Below are positions 55,662 to 64,000 of a stretch of 64,000 nucleotides of DNA, piece after piece. How positions within the stretch are numbered: position 1 is the stretch's first letter; each line of letters opens with the position of its first letter. Location of the stretch: contig PZJY01000003.1 in NCBI GenBank assembly GCA_031472005.1, forward strand, positions 868,001-932,000, read 5' to 3'. The stretch comes from Tetracladium setigerum (taxonomy: Eukaryota; Ascomycota; Leotiomycetes; Helotiales). Under the pieces are notes generated by a model. The model saw nothing but the letters and a program-made list of their open reading frames with translations, searched no databases and had not been told where the DNA came from. The position numbers and the translations under genes were made by a program.

Positions 55662-58600
55662 ATGGATAAGCCAGGGGATGAACAGACTTCAGTCGCTGCA
55701 GGTAAAGCTCCTGAGGACGTCTCCAACCCACACGCTGCAGGAAAAGCTCCAGATGCTGCCCCAAGTCTCAACTCTGCACTAGCTCACGATGAAGCTGTTG
55801 CGCTGCAAGGCCTCACAGAGGATGTGCGGGATCAGGCAGACCTTGAGAGAGACATCACAGCCCAGGCAAATCTGGTGATGATCGAGCAGGACGATGAACG
55901 GGATCAGAAACGAATTGACAAAGTCAACAGCAACATCAGCAAGCTTGAGGGCCTGAAAGCAACGCAGCAGAGAAAGCTGCACACTCTGTCGAACAACCCT
56001 CTCGGCCGACAAAGATGCGTACAAGAAATTGAGCGGATCATTGCAGACATTGCAGCTCTGAAGGATGATGTCAAGGACATACGAGGTCGAATCGCGGAGA
56101 GACACCAATACGATAATACCGAGGATGCAGAGGAAATTGATGCAGGGAACAAGCGGATGCCGAATGAGAGCCAGCGAGACTTTCTCATCAGGACTGGCAA
56201 AATCACACCTTTCTCAAAACTCCCAGGCAGAGATGCCAGCGGATTGAATGGGGATCTCACAGAAGCCTTGATGGACGCGGAAGAGGAAGCTGAGGTTGAG
56301 GACGGACCAGCTACTGAAATTGTCGAAGAGAGATCACACCAGAACCTTCGTCTTCCTGGATTCGCTGAGGCGGCAGAGAGCGCAACAACCAGTGCTGCCG
56401 AGAGTGAATTTCACCTGCGTCCTCGGAAGAAGCGCAGGGTGGAAGGCCGGGTTTCAACAAAAGCAAGTCGAGCTTCTGCAGACGAGGACAGTACCGATGC
56501 CTTCAGCCCTCCGAGCACTGACGGTGACTTTGGCGAGCTTGGTGAGGACGAGGAACTCTCGACGGTATCTTCTAAGTCTAAGAAGCGGTCACGAGCTCAA
56601 ACGGAGGAAAAGGATGATCTCGCCGGCATCGACGATGGCAACGAAGAGATGTACCAGGCTCGTCTGAAACGTTGGGTTGAGGCCAGGAGTGCAGCTAGGC
56701 AACGCAAATTCCAAGAAAACGATGTAGATGGAGAAGCCGCTGAAGATGCGAATGAGAAAGAGTGGTTTAAATCATGCCCAGACGCTCCTGACCATCACCT
56801 CGAGAATGGTCTGAAGCTTCCCGGAGATATCTATCCTGCTCTCTTTGACTATCAAAAGACAGGCGTTCAATGGCTGGGGGAATTGTACAACCAACAGGTT
56901 GGTGGTATTGTTGGAGACGAAATGGGTCTTGGAAAGACGATTCAGATCATCTCGTTCTTGGCTGGCCTTCATTACAGCAAGAAGCTCACAAGACCCATCA
57001 TTGTGGTCGCTCCAGCTACAGTTCTTCGCCAATGGGTCAATGAATTTCACAGATGGTGGCCACCTCTCCGTGTGTCGATTTTGCATAGCTCGGGTAGCGG
57101 TATGCTTAACGTTGCCAGCGAAGGTAGGATTGAAGACGACGAGCAGAGGTACGTCTACGAAAAGAAGCCCTCAAAATCATCCAAAGCCGTCAAGAGGATC
57201 GTTGATCGAGTCGTCAAGCATGGACATGTCTTGGTCACTACGTATGCCGGTCTGCAAAGTTACGCAGATGCTCTCATTCCAGTGGATTGGAACTACGCTG
57301 TGCTGGATGAGGGCCACAAAATCCGGAATCCAAATACTGCAATAACCATCCATTGCAAGGAACTTCGAACTGCCAATCGAGTTATTCTATCAGGAACCCC
57401 CATGCAAAACAACCTAATCGAACTTTGGTCTCTCTTCGACTTCGTTTTTCCGATGCGTCTTGGCACTCTTGTCAACTTTCGACAAGCCTTCGAAGTACCC
57501 ATCAAGATTGGTGGCTATGCAAATGCCACTAATCTTCAGGTTCTGACTGCTACAAAGTGTGCAGAAACGCTGAAGTCAGCGATCAGTCCTTATCTTTTGC
57601 AAAGACTCAAGGTTGATGTGGCCGCTGATCTGCCAAAGAAGAGCGAGCAGGTTTTGTTCTGCAAGCTCACGAAGCCTCAACGAGATGCATACGAAGCTTT
57701 TCTCGGGTCTGATGAAATGGCATCTATATTAAATCGAACTCGGCAATCACTATATGGTATTGACATTCTTCGCAAGATTTGCAACCATCCCGATCTTGTC
57801 GATCCTCTTTTGAGAGGCAAGTCGGGCTATAAGTGGGGAAATTCAAACAAATCTGGCAAAATGCAAGTAGTGAAAGCTTTGCTGGAAATGTGGAAGGGGT
57901 TTGGTCACAAGACCTTACTTTTCAGTCAGGGTGTGCTGATGCTGAATATTCTCGAGGACTTCGTCAAATCGCTTGGTGGTTTCAACTACCTTCGCATGGA
58001 CGGTAGCACAAACATCAAGGACAGGCAAACCCTTGTAGATCGCTTTAACAACGATCCGGACCTGCATGTCTTCCTATTGACCACCAAGGTCGGAGGACTT
58101 GGTGTCAATCTCACTGGAGCCAATCGAGTCATCATCTTTGATCCCGACTGGAACCCTTCGACCGATGTTCAGGCAAGAGAACGTGCATGGCGCCTCGGGC
58201 AAAAGAAAGAGGTAACAATTTACCGATTGATGACCGCGGGAACCATCGAGGAGAAAATCTATCATAGACAGATCTTCAAACAATTCCTAACCAACAAAAT
58301 TCTGAAGGATCCGAAGCAGCGACAAACCTTCCAGATGAGCGATCTCTATGATCTGTTCACGCTTGGCAGTAGCAACGATGGTCCAACCGAAACCGGCGAA
58401 ATGTTCAAAGGAACAGAAGTCAAGTTTGACAAAACCCCAGAGCCTCAAGCCGGAGATGAAGCTGCCATCCAGAACGATGCTGTATCGCAAGAAGTCTCAC
58501 AGGGTGATGCAGATACAGATGTTCGCAATCTTGTTGGAGTCTCAAGCCTAGAAAAGTTCCAAGGAGATCCGGCCGAAGAGAAAGCTTCAACTGATGAATC

Positions 58601-59180
58601 TCGACTGATGGAGGGAATCTTCGCACGATCCGGTGTTCACAGCGCCCTTGAGCACGATGAGATCATTAACGGCAAGAAGAAGATTGCCCCTGACCGTGGC
58701 ATGGTCGAACGTGAAGCCAAAAAGGTTGCTGCTGAAGCAGCACTCGCACTTCGTAAAGCTGGCGAGGCAGCGAAAAGTATCGCACCCGGCACTGTGACGT
58801 GGACAGGCGAGTTCGGATCTGGCGGTCGACCAGAAAATATTCGTCGAGGCGCTGGACCTTCTTCAGCTGGTATTCTTGCCGGGTTGGCCAACAGGCAGGG
58901 TCTTGCGGCAGCCAGCAGTGCAAGTAGCTCGAGATCTGGAACGCCTGGTTCAGAGAGAGCTGTCAGAAGCAGAGACTTCATGAAGTTGATTCGTGATTTC
59001 ATCAATCGCCATGGAGGTTCTGTGCCTAGCCAGTCTTTGGTCAATCACTTCAATCGAATGTGTACTACGCCTCAACAGACAGCAGAGTTCAAGCATATGC
59101 TGGGTGAAATTGCCAGTTTAGAGAAGGGCGCAAACAGTCGAATGAGGGGTCGATGGGTCTTGAAGGAGGAATTCAAGTAA
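55662..59180 (+). CDS. RAD26: SNF2-family DNA-dependent ATPase Rad26/CSB (transcription-coupled repair)
   Basis: Single exon, 1172 aa, close to fungal Rad26 length. The N-terminal coiled coil (about residues 40-160) resembles the CSB leucine-latch region, followed by acidic and nuclear-localisation-like segments (RPRKKRRVEG, SKSKKRSRAQ). The ATPase core starts near 400: FDYQKTGVQWLGELY, Walker A GDEMGLGKTIQII, LDEGHKIRNP (DEGH box) and SGTPMQNNLIELWSLFDFVF. The helicase C-terminal lobe has FLLTTKVGGLGVNLTGANR and DPDWNPSTDVQARERAWRLG. The C-terminus (LMKLIRDFINRHGG..RGRWVLKEEF) resembles the CSB winged-helix region. It acts at stalled RNA polymerase II in transcription-coupled nucleotide excision repair. 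The frame is intact over 3.5 kb, in contrast to several neighbours. Confidence 0.96.
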   Translation: MDKPGDEQTSVAAGKAPEDVSNPHAAGKAPDAAPSLNSALAHDEAVALQGLTEDVRDQADLERDITAQANLVMIEQDDERDQKRIDKVNSNISKLEGLKATQQRKLHTLSNNPLGRQRCVQEIERIIADIAALKDDVKDIRGRIAERHQYDNTEDAEEIDAGNKRMPNESQRDFLIRTGKITPFSKLPGRDASGLNGDLTEALMDAEEEAEVEDGPATEIVEERSHQNLRLPGFAEAAESATTSAAESEFHLRPRKKRRVEGRVSTKASRASADEDSTDAFSPPSTDGDFGELGEDEELSTVSSKSKKRSRAQTEEKDDLAGIDDGNEEMYQARLKRWVEARSAARQRKFQENDVDGEAAEDANEKEWFKSCPDAPDHHLENGLKLPGDIYPALFDYQKTGVQWLGELYNQQVGGIVGDEMGLGKTIQIISFLAGLHYSKKLTRPIIVVAPATVLRQWVNEFHRWWPPLRVSILHSSGSGMLNVASEGRIEDDEQRYVYEKKPSKSSKAVKRIVDRVVKHGHVLVTTYAGLQSYADALIPVDWNYAVLDEGHKIRNPNTAITIHCKELRTANRVILSGTPMQNNLIELWSLFDFVFPMRLGTLVNFRQAFEVPIKIGGYANATNLQVLTATKCAETLKSAISPYLLQRLKVDVAADLPKKSEQVLFCKLTKPQRDAYEAFLGSDEMASILNRTRQSLYGIDILRKICNHPDLVDPLLRGKSGYKWGNSNKSGKMQVVKALLEMWKGFGHKTLLFSQGVLMLNILEDFVKSLGGFNYLRMDGSTNIKDRQTLVDRFNNDPDLHVFLLTTKVGGLGVNLTGANRVIIFDPDWNPSTDVQARERAWRLGQKKEVTIYRLMTAGTIEEKIYHRQIFKQFLTNKILKDPKQRQTFQMSDLYDLFTLGSSNDGPTETGEMFKGTEVKFDKTPEPQAGDEAAIQNDAVSQEVSQGDADTDVRNLVGVSSLEKFQGDPAEEKASTDESRLMEGIFARSGVHSALEHDEIINGKKKIAPDRGMVEREAKKVAAEAALALRKAGEAAKSIAPGTVTWTGEFGSGGRPENIRRGAGPSSAGILAGLANRQGLAAASSASSSRSGTPGSERAVRSRDFMKLIRDFINRHGGSVPSQSLVNHFNRMCTTPQQTAEFKHMLGEIASLEKGANSRMRGRWVLKEEFK

Positions 59181-59594
59181 TTACATGTGCATCAGCTGGT
59201 CCGGGGGAGCGGAGGCTTGGATGGGCGTTCTCACAAGGCTGTAAATATAGGTAGATTTGCTTTAGCGAGGCGTTGGGGCATACCAAGGACATCAATTCAT
59301 AGCGTAGATTTGTCTTCAAGACAGGTAAATGAATTATCTAGATCAAAATCAAGACAGTAATCATAGCATCGTTTCGTGTGAATTGCAACTAAACATAGAA
59401 TGGAATTCCATTTGTTCGATTCACCCTCCCTCAACATAAGTACATCAGCCTTGGCCGCCCTCGCTTTGGTGCAGGCAACAACCGCGCTAGCCTCCCTCAC
59501 CTCCAGCCTTGCCTGGTGCCAGATCTTTCTTAAACCTCATAACAACCCATCAACGACAGCAAATCAACGAAAAATCACAGATCCTGCTGTCAAC
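59181..59594. other. intergenic
   Basis: 414 bp between RAD26 and the next plus-strand gene; the frame of the next gene is open back to an ATG at 59400 (MEFHLFDSPSLNIST), so part may be coding if that start is used. No other features. Confidence 0.4.
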
Positions 59595-60818
59595 ATGGCG
59601 CACGTTACAAAAAATGATCAACAGCCAGATCAATCGCAGTCTGGGGCAAGTGAGCAATCTGCCAAGGCTGGGGTTGTGAAGAGAGTATCGATCACCAACA
59701 ACAAGAAGGCGAGAAAGAAGAGGCGAACTAAATCGTGGTGGGGAAAACCCAAGCCGCCGAAGAGGTTCGATGCGTTTGCTGTGAGTTAACACGTTCTTTC
59801 ATCATGATTTGCCTGTCCAAGAGCAGAATCGATCACTCAGAGTTGGGATTTGGCATGGAACCATACTAATATAAATGCTAGGTCAAGCAAACTGCCGTCA
59901 CTCCTGAAGGCAAGACATTCGTCTATGTTAAGGCTGTTGCACCGGAGACGGGAATTCATGTAGGTCTCCAGGTCAAAATTTGTGAAAGAGCAGTATCTTA
60001 CGAGAGGACAGTCACGGGCTTGGGCAGAGGCAATCGAACCGCAGACTGGATTCCTCTCGCTCCCTATCGAGGTACGATGCACTCCAACACTCATAGATCT
60101 ATATTCTCGATCTATCTGGTTTTTTTAATAAGCTTGCCAAGCAAGAAGCCGTTTGCTAACCAAGTCCCAGCTCCGCCACCGAATTTACCACGATCTCCTA
60201 GCCGACGCTGTCATTGAAAGTCCACGCAAGATAGGAGCCAGATATACCGCCGCCAACAAAGATACAATCAAAACCTACAACGTCCTCACACAACTCTCAC
60301 GCCAAATCTATGTCGACGTCGTCGGTGGCGGTCTCCTCTACCACTTCGCCAGCTTTGGCTTCAGCAGTGCCGATACCATGTCCAACTACCTCCCCAGCAT
60401 CAACCCCGCGCACATGAACATCTTGAGCAAAGTCTCTCTCGGTATCAATTTAACCGAAACCGCTCCCAAATTCCGGTCGCTTGTGTACGCTACTCTTGCG
60501 ACGCTGCCGAATTTAAGAGAGCTGAAGATCTGCGTGGGTGTTAATTCAACTCTTTGCAGTCTACGAAAAACCTATCAGACCACTTTGGGGCCTCTACAAC
60601 AATACGAGTTGGCTGCATGGGTTACCATAGGATTGTTGGAGAATGTAGCAAAGTGGCGGGTTGTTAAGGGGTTGGAGGTTTTTGAGATGAAATTTGAGGG
60701 GCGCTGGAATGATTTGTATATGTTCAGCCAAATTCCTGTTTTCTATGCGGCTGATTGGAGATTGGTGATGCTCGAGCGGAAGATTAGGGAGGTTGTTACG
60801 AGGAAGAGGGAGGCATGA
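59595..60818 (+). CDS. uncharacterised fungal protein, 350 aa, three exons
   Basis: Exons 59595-59780, 59882-60071, 60142-60818 (introns 101 and 70 nt, phases match). The N-terminus is basic (NNKKARKKRRTKSWWGKPKP), a good nuclear-localisation signal. Exon 2 gives VKQTAVTPEGKTFVYVKAVA and RTADWIPLAPYR. Exon 3, read after the acceptor at 60141, gives ARSRLLTKSQLRHRIYHDLL, an F-box- or 2EXR-like entry (LRxxIYxxLL), and later ETAPKFRSLVYATLATLPNL plus RELKICVGVN, a leucine-rich hint. No enzyme motif. The intron 60072-60141 uses a CCAAG acceptor chosen for frame continuity; the alternative at 60168 would put the following in the wrong frame. It may be one of the many expanded F-box-like proteins of Leotiomycetes; function unknown. 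Confidence 0.6.
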
Positions 60819-62088
60819 ATCTGGTCGTTCTCTTTATTCTTGTTTTGGTTTACATCATGTCATGACACTTGATTTCCCACCATTTTTGGGGCGATTATGC
60901 TGGTAATTAGAATACTGAAGCTGAGATTGAAGCACATAAAGGGTTTGATCAACTACCTAGATAGTTAGTAAATAGAAATGACAAGCCTGCATTATGAAAA
61001 TTCTCAAATATTTTGGTCTTCATAACATACATCGGGTGATTCGCCATGTTGACATGATATGCGAGTCACTGTCGATGAGATAATATTTTCTAGTGCTTAT
61101 CTCGTGTTCCTATTTTTGCATTAAATCAAGACAGGATTCGTTGCAGCTGGTATATGCTGATTGAAAGTTTTGGTTGTTGTGGTTTCCATTGTTTACCTTT
61201 CTTCGAATTCTTGACAAGCGCTAAGCGAGCCAGTCAAAAATAGTACAGAATTCCAAAACGACGGAAAAAAAAAGGTTGTAGGATGTAGGAATATTGAGAA
61301 TCAGACGAGGGAAATCGACTTGACTGTTGATAAGTTTAGGAACCTGATTGAGAGAGACTCTATCTAACCTCAAGTGAATATACTTGGTGTGTCATAGGAG
61401 GGACTGAAGGAGAACCTAGAGAGGATTGAGCCAGGGATTCGAGGAACGTCTAATAATGTGAGCTTTTGGAAGGCTTTCTAGTAGATGACCGAAAAACTTA
61501 ATTTAATATTTTGAATTGAGGCTGCATTCAAAATTGCTGCTTCTGGTAGCATATTTAATAGAAGTACCTAGTAGTCATTGCTAATTTGCTGGAGAAATGG
61601 TCTGGTGAGGTGTTATGTGTATGTAATTGTACGCGAGGGATCACTTCTGATTGACATAGATGCTTGAAGTAAGGAGGGTATGAATAATTTCCTTGTTTGA
61701 GCATCGTGATTCGGGACTGAACTACCCCAAACTGTGAAGCAAATAGCAGAATTATACGGCACACGCATATAACCACTCTACAAACGACGCGGAGGATGAG
61801 TGCACCCGTTGAATAAAGCACTTGACATAGAAATTACGCGATGCTCCAAATGTGACGGAGAGTTGTCCACTAGAGCTTTAATTTGAAAATCCAAGAAAAT
61901 TGTGAGATGGAGGAGAGGGGATGATTATCATCCAGATCCGAGATCAATGCGAGATAACGAATGCCGAAGACGGGCGAGGATCTATCACCAAAGTTTTCTC
62001 TTGGCAGCCCTTCCAACTTCAAAAACAACCCCTCCAACACCAAACACCAACACAGCTACAAGCTCGACAGCAACTTGCAACCTTCAAC
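60819..62088. other. intergenic
   Basis: 1.3 kb, AT-rich, with no recognisable ORF. The frame of the next gene is open back to an ATG at 61902. Confidence 0.45.
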
Positions 62089-63429
62089 ATGCCTCCCCGA
62101 ATACCAACCGCATTCGTTCCCAGAACCCCCGAATCCTTCAGGTTCTCCGAAGCTATTCAACCTCACCAACAACATCAACCAAGCTCAAGCTTGCCTTCGA
62201 CCTGCACGCACCTGCCAAACCAATCTCCAAAGCTCCCGGCGCAATCATATTCATGCATGGTCTCTTCGGATCCAAGAAGAATAACCGGAGCATTAGTAAG
62301 TGAGGAATTTCGAAAAAATCATGTATTTTAGATGCATGGAACTGATTGTTTGGCCCAGGGCACTCGCAAGGGACTTAGGAAGGCCGGTTTACGCTGTTGT
62401 GAGTTTTGTTGATAGGATAGCATGGAATAGGGGAAGAGGAAGAGGAGAACAGGGAACTAATTGATTTATGAAATAGGATCTTAGAAATCATGGCGACTCA
62501 CCACATCATCCTACACACGATTATATGGCTATGGCGGGAGATGTAGAGGGTTTATCGAGGAACATAAACTTGTTGATGTGACTTTGATCGGACACTCGAT
62601 GTTAGTATACTACCTTTACCAACACTCCCCCTTCCCTTTCAAAAAAATCCAAACAAGATCGACAGTACTGATTATATCTAATATAATATAGGGGAGCTAA
62701 AACAGCCATGGCACTTGCCCTCCGAAATCCAGATTTAATCAACGACATCATCCCTGTGGACAACGCCCCCGTAGACGCAGCGCTCCTCAGTGAATTCGCG
62801 AAATACATCCAGGGAATGAAGAAGATTGAGCAAAAAGGAGTGACGAAACAAACGGAAGCTCTTGATATCATGAAGCCCTACGAGGAGGTACCTAAAACCC
62901 CCATCCTAAAACAGCCAAAACAATACCCTCTCCCACCCCATAGCTTCTTCTCTATCAATCACTGATCCATCAAAACCAACCAAACAGTCACTCGTAATCC
63001 GCCAATTCCTCATCGGTAATCTCTACCGCCCCGCCGACGAAAAGGTCCAGAAGTTCAGAGTCCCCCTCCATATCCTCGGCGGCGCCTTGGGTAATCTAGG
63101 GGATTTCCCATTCAAGAATCCCGATGAAGTTAGGTTTAGCAAACCTGCTCTTTTTGTGAGGGGGACGAAGAGTAGATATGTCCCGGATGAGGCGATTCCG
63201 ATTATTGGGAAGTTCTTTCCAAAATTTAGAATGGTGGATATTGATGCTGGACATTGGGTTACTTCTGAGAAGCCGGAGGAGTTTAGGCAAGGTGAGTTTT
63301 CTTTTCTTTCTTTCTCTTCATGTTGGGGTATTCAATGTGTTATAAACCACTTGTGGCAATTGCAGTGAATCTGAAGACTGACTTCATAAATGAACAGCGG
63401 TTGTTGAATTCTTGAAACCGCAAGAATGA
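62089..63429 (+). CDS. mitochondrial alpha/beta hydrolase, ABHD11-like, with one or two one-base frame breaks
   Basis: Six exons: 62089-62299, 62359-62398, 62477-62600, 62692-62887, 62988-63291, 63398-63429. The motif order is right for ABHD11: KLKLAFDLHAPAK, IIFMHGLFGSKKNNRSISK, ALARDLGRPVYAV, DLRNHGDSPHHPTHDYMAMA, LIGHSMGAKTAMALALRNPD (nucleophile Ser in GHSMG) and MVDIDAGHWV (catalytic His). Exon 3 needs one extra T at 62551-62553 to read VEGFIEEHKLVDVTLIGHS. The start is uncertain: the ATG at 62089 requires one more C at 62096-62099 to reach RSYSTSPTTSTKLKLAFD, while the in-frame ATG at 61902 gives an unusual N-terminus. The RSYSTS stretch looks like a mitochondrial presequence cleavage region. 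Family members are mitochondrial serine hydrolases; ABHD11 helps stabilise 2-oxoglutarate dehydrogenase in mammals. Confidence 0.85.
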
Positions 63430-63630
63430 GAAATCTGTATATAGGATTGCAGTAGAAACAGAGTTAATGTAGCATAATGTATACGGGTATCATGCCCAAC
63501 CAAGACCAAGACCAAGATCAAACCTGCTGCTGCTTTCCTTCTGATGATCCAAACTCCATGCTGCCGTGTAATAAACAAGCGAGCAAAAGAGCACCGTACC
63601 ATCAAGCGTACCATATCGTATCGTATCCCT

Positions 63631-63663
63631 CATCATCATCATCATCATCATTATCATCATCAT
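63631..63663. repeat. (CAT)n microsatellite
   Basis: Eleven near-perfect CAT/TCA trinucleotide units with one TTA interruption, in the intergenic space between the ABHD11-like gene and the Rab-like gene. Confidence 0.85.
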
Positions 63664-63754
63664 CGTCAATGTAACCAGCGTCCAAAGCCCCCCTTCTTCT
63701 CCCCCGTGTCTGTACTGTAACCAACCCCAAAAACCCCAATATCTATCAACCTAC

Positions 63755-64000
63755 CTAACAAGCACACCCGGCACCAATACCCTCCCCAGCACCACCTCCC
63801 ACAGCAACAGTTCCACCCCCCCTCCTCCCAACACTCAAAAGTTTCTTATCCCTCACAATCCCCTCCACAACCTCCACAAACGGCCTCCTAACTCCCTCCC
63901 TCGTCTTACTACTAACCTCACAAAACCCCGCCCCATGCCGTCTCGCCAACTCCTCTCCCTCAAGCACACTCACACTCCTTCCCCCTCCCCCTCCACCACC
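63755..64000 (-). CDS. small GTPase, Rab-like, C-terminal part (5' end outside window)
   Basis: The stop is at 63755; the frame is open to the window edge, so only the last 82 codons are visible. The visible part has SVLEGEELARRHGAGFCEVS and SKTREGVRRPFVEVVEGIVR, corresponding to the G5 region (E.SSKT) and last helix of Ras-superfamily GTPases. A Gly-rich hypervariable region follows and the protein ends GCAC, a C-x-C geranylgeranylation signal of Rab proteins. A Gly stretch just before SVSVLEGEE is encoded by a repetitive GGTGGAGGGGGA tract. The subfamily cannot be fixed without the N-terminus; Rab18-like is possible. It would act in membrane traffic. Confidence 0.75.
   Translation of the reverse strand, partial: GGGGGGGRSVSVLEGEELARRHGAGFCEVSSKTREGVRRPFVEVVEGIVRDKKLLSVGRRGGGTVAVGGGAGEGIGAGCAC

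Overview
This window is nuclear DNA of a filamentous ascomycete (Pezizomycotina, most likely Leotiomycetes/Helotiales; the class is an inference from gene content and style only). The support is short 43-60 nt introns with GT(A/G)AGT-like donors and CTAAC/CTAAT branch sites, monocistronic genes on both strands, and ordinary fungal housekeeping genes. I find about 21 protein-coding genes and no rRNA, tRNA, CRISPR array, intact transposon or biosynthetic cluster.

Layout: 1-4.7 kb, a divergent 14-3-3-like protein cut by the window edge and a small Cys-rich protein. 6-17.7 kb, amidase, Pop8-like RNase P/MRP subunit, PP5-type phosphatase, ESS2 splicing factor, COQ8 and RRP36. 18-23.3 kb, an FCP1-like HAD protein, eEF1B-gamma, and an unknown gene whose last exon overlaps the eEF1B-gamma start codon. 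24.4-32 kb, an accessory-looking segment with one large gene (RGG tail, about six SANT/Myb-like repeats, GIY-YIG nuclease-like domain, CxxC pairs, acidic tail), followed by a diverged direct duplication of its upstream DNA. 32-36.6 kb, mitochondrial uS9 and an uncharacterised conserved fungal protein. 36.6-43.4 kb is gene-poor. 43.4-64 kb, a zinc-less MDR reductase, DRG1-type GTPase, Spo12-like protein, acyl-CoA dehydrogenase, YAK1, RAD26/CSB, an unknown three-exon gene, ABHD11-like hydrolase, and the 3' end of a Rab-like GTPase.

The genes do not form one pathway; they are mostly housekeeping genes. The best candidate for new biology is the SANT-repeat/GIY-YIG gene and the duplicated DNA beside it.

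A recurrent oddity runs through the window. At least seven otherwise convincing genes, and possibly nine, need one extra base, nearly always inside a short homopolymer, to stay in frame. All discrepancies have the same sign, which points to systematic homopolymer under-calling in the assembly rather than gene death. Exon structures below were worked out by hand from splice signals and reading-frame continuity; family names are from recognition of motifs, without database searches.
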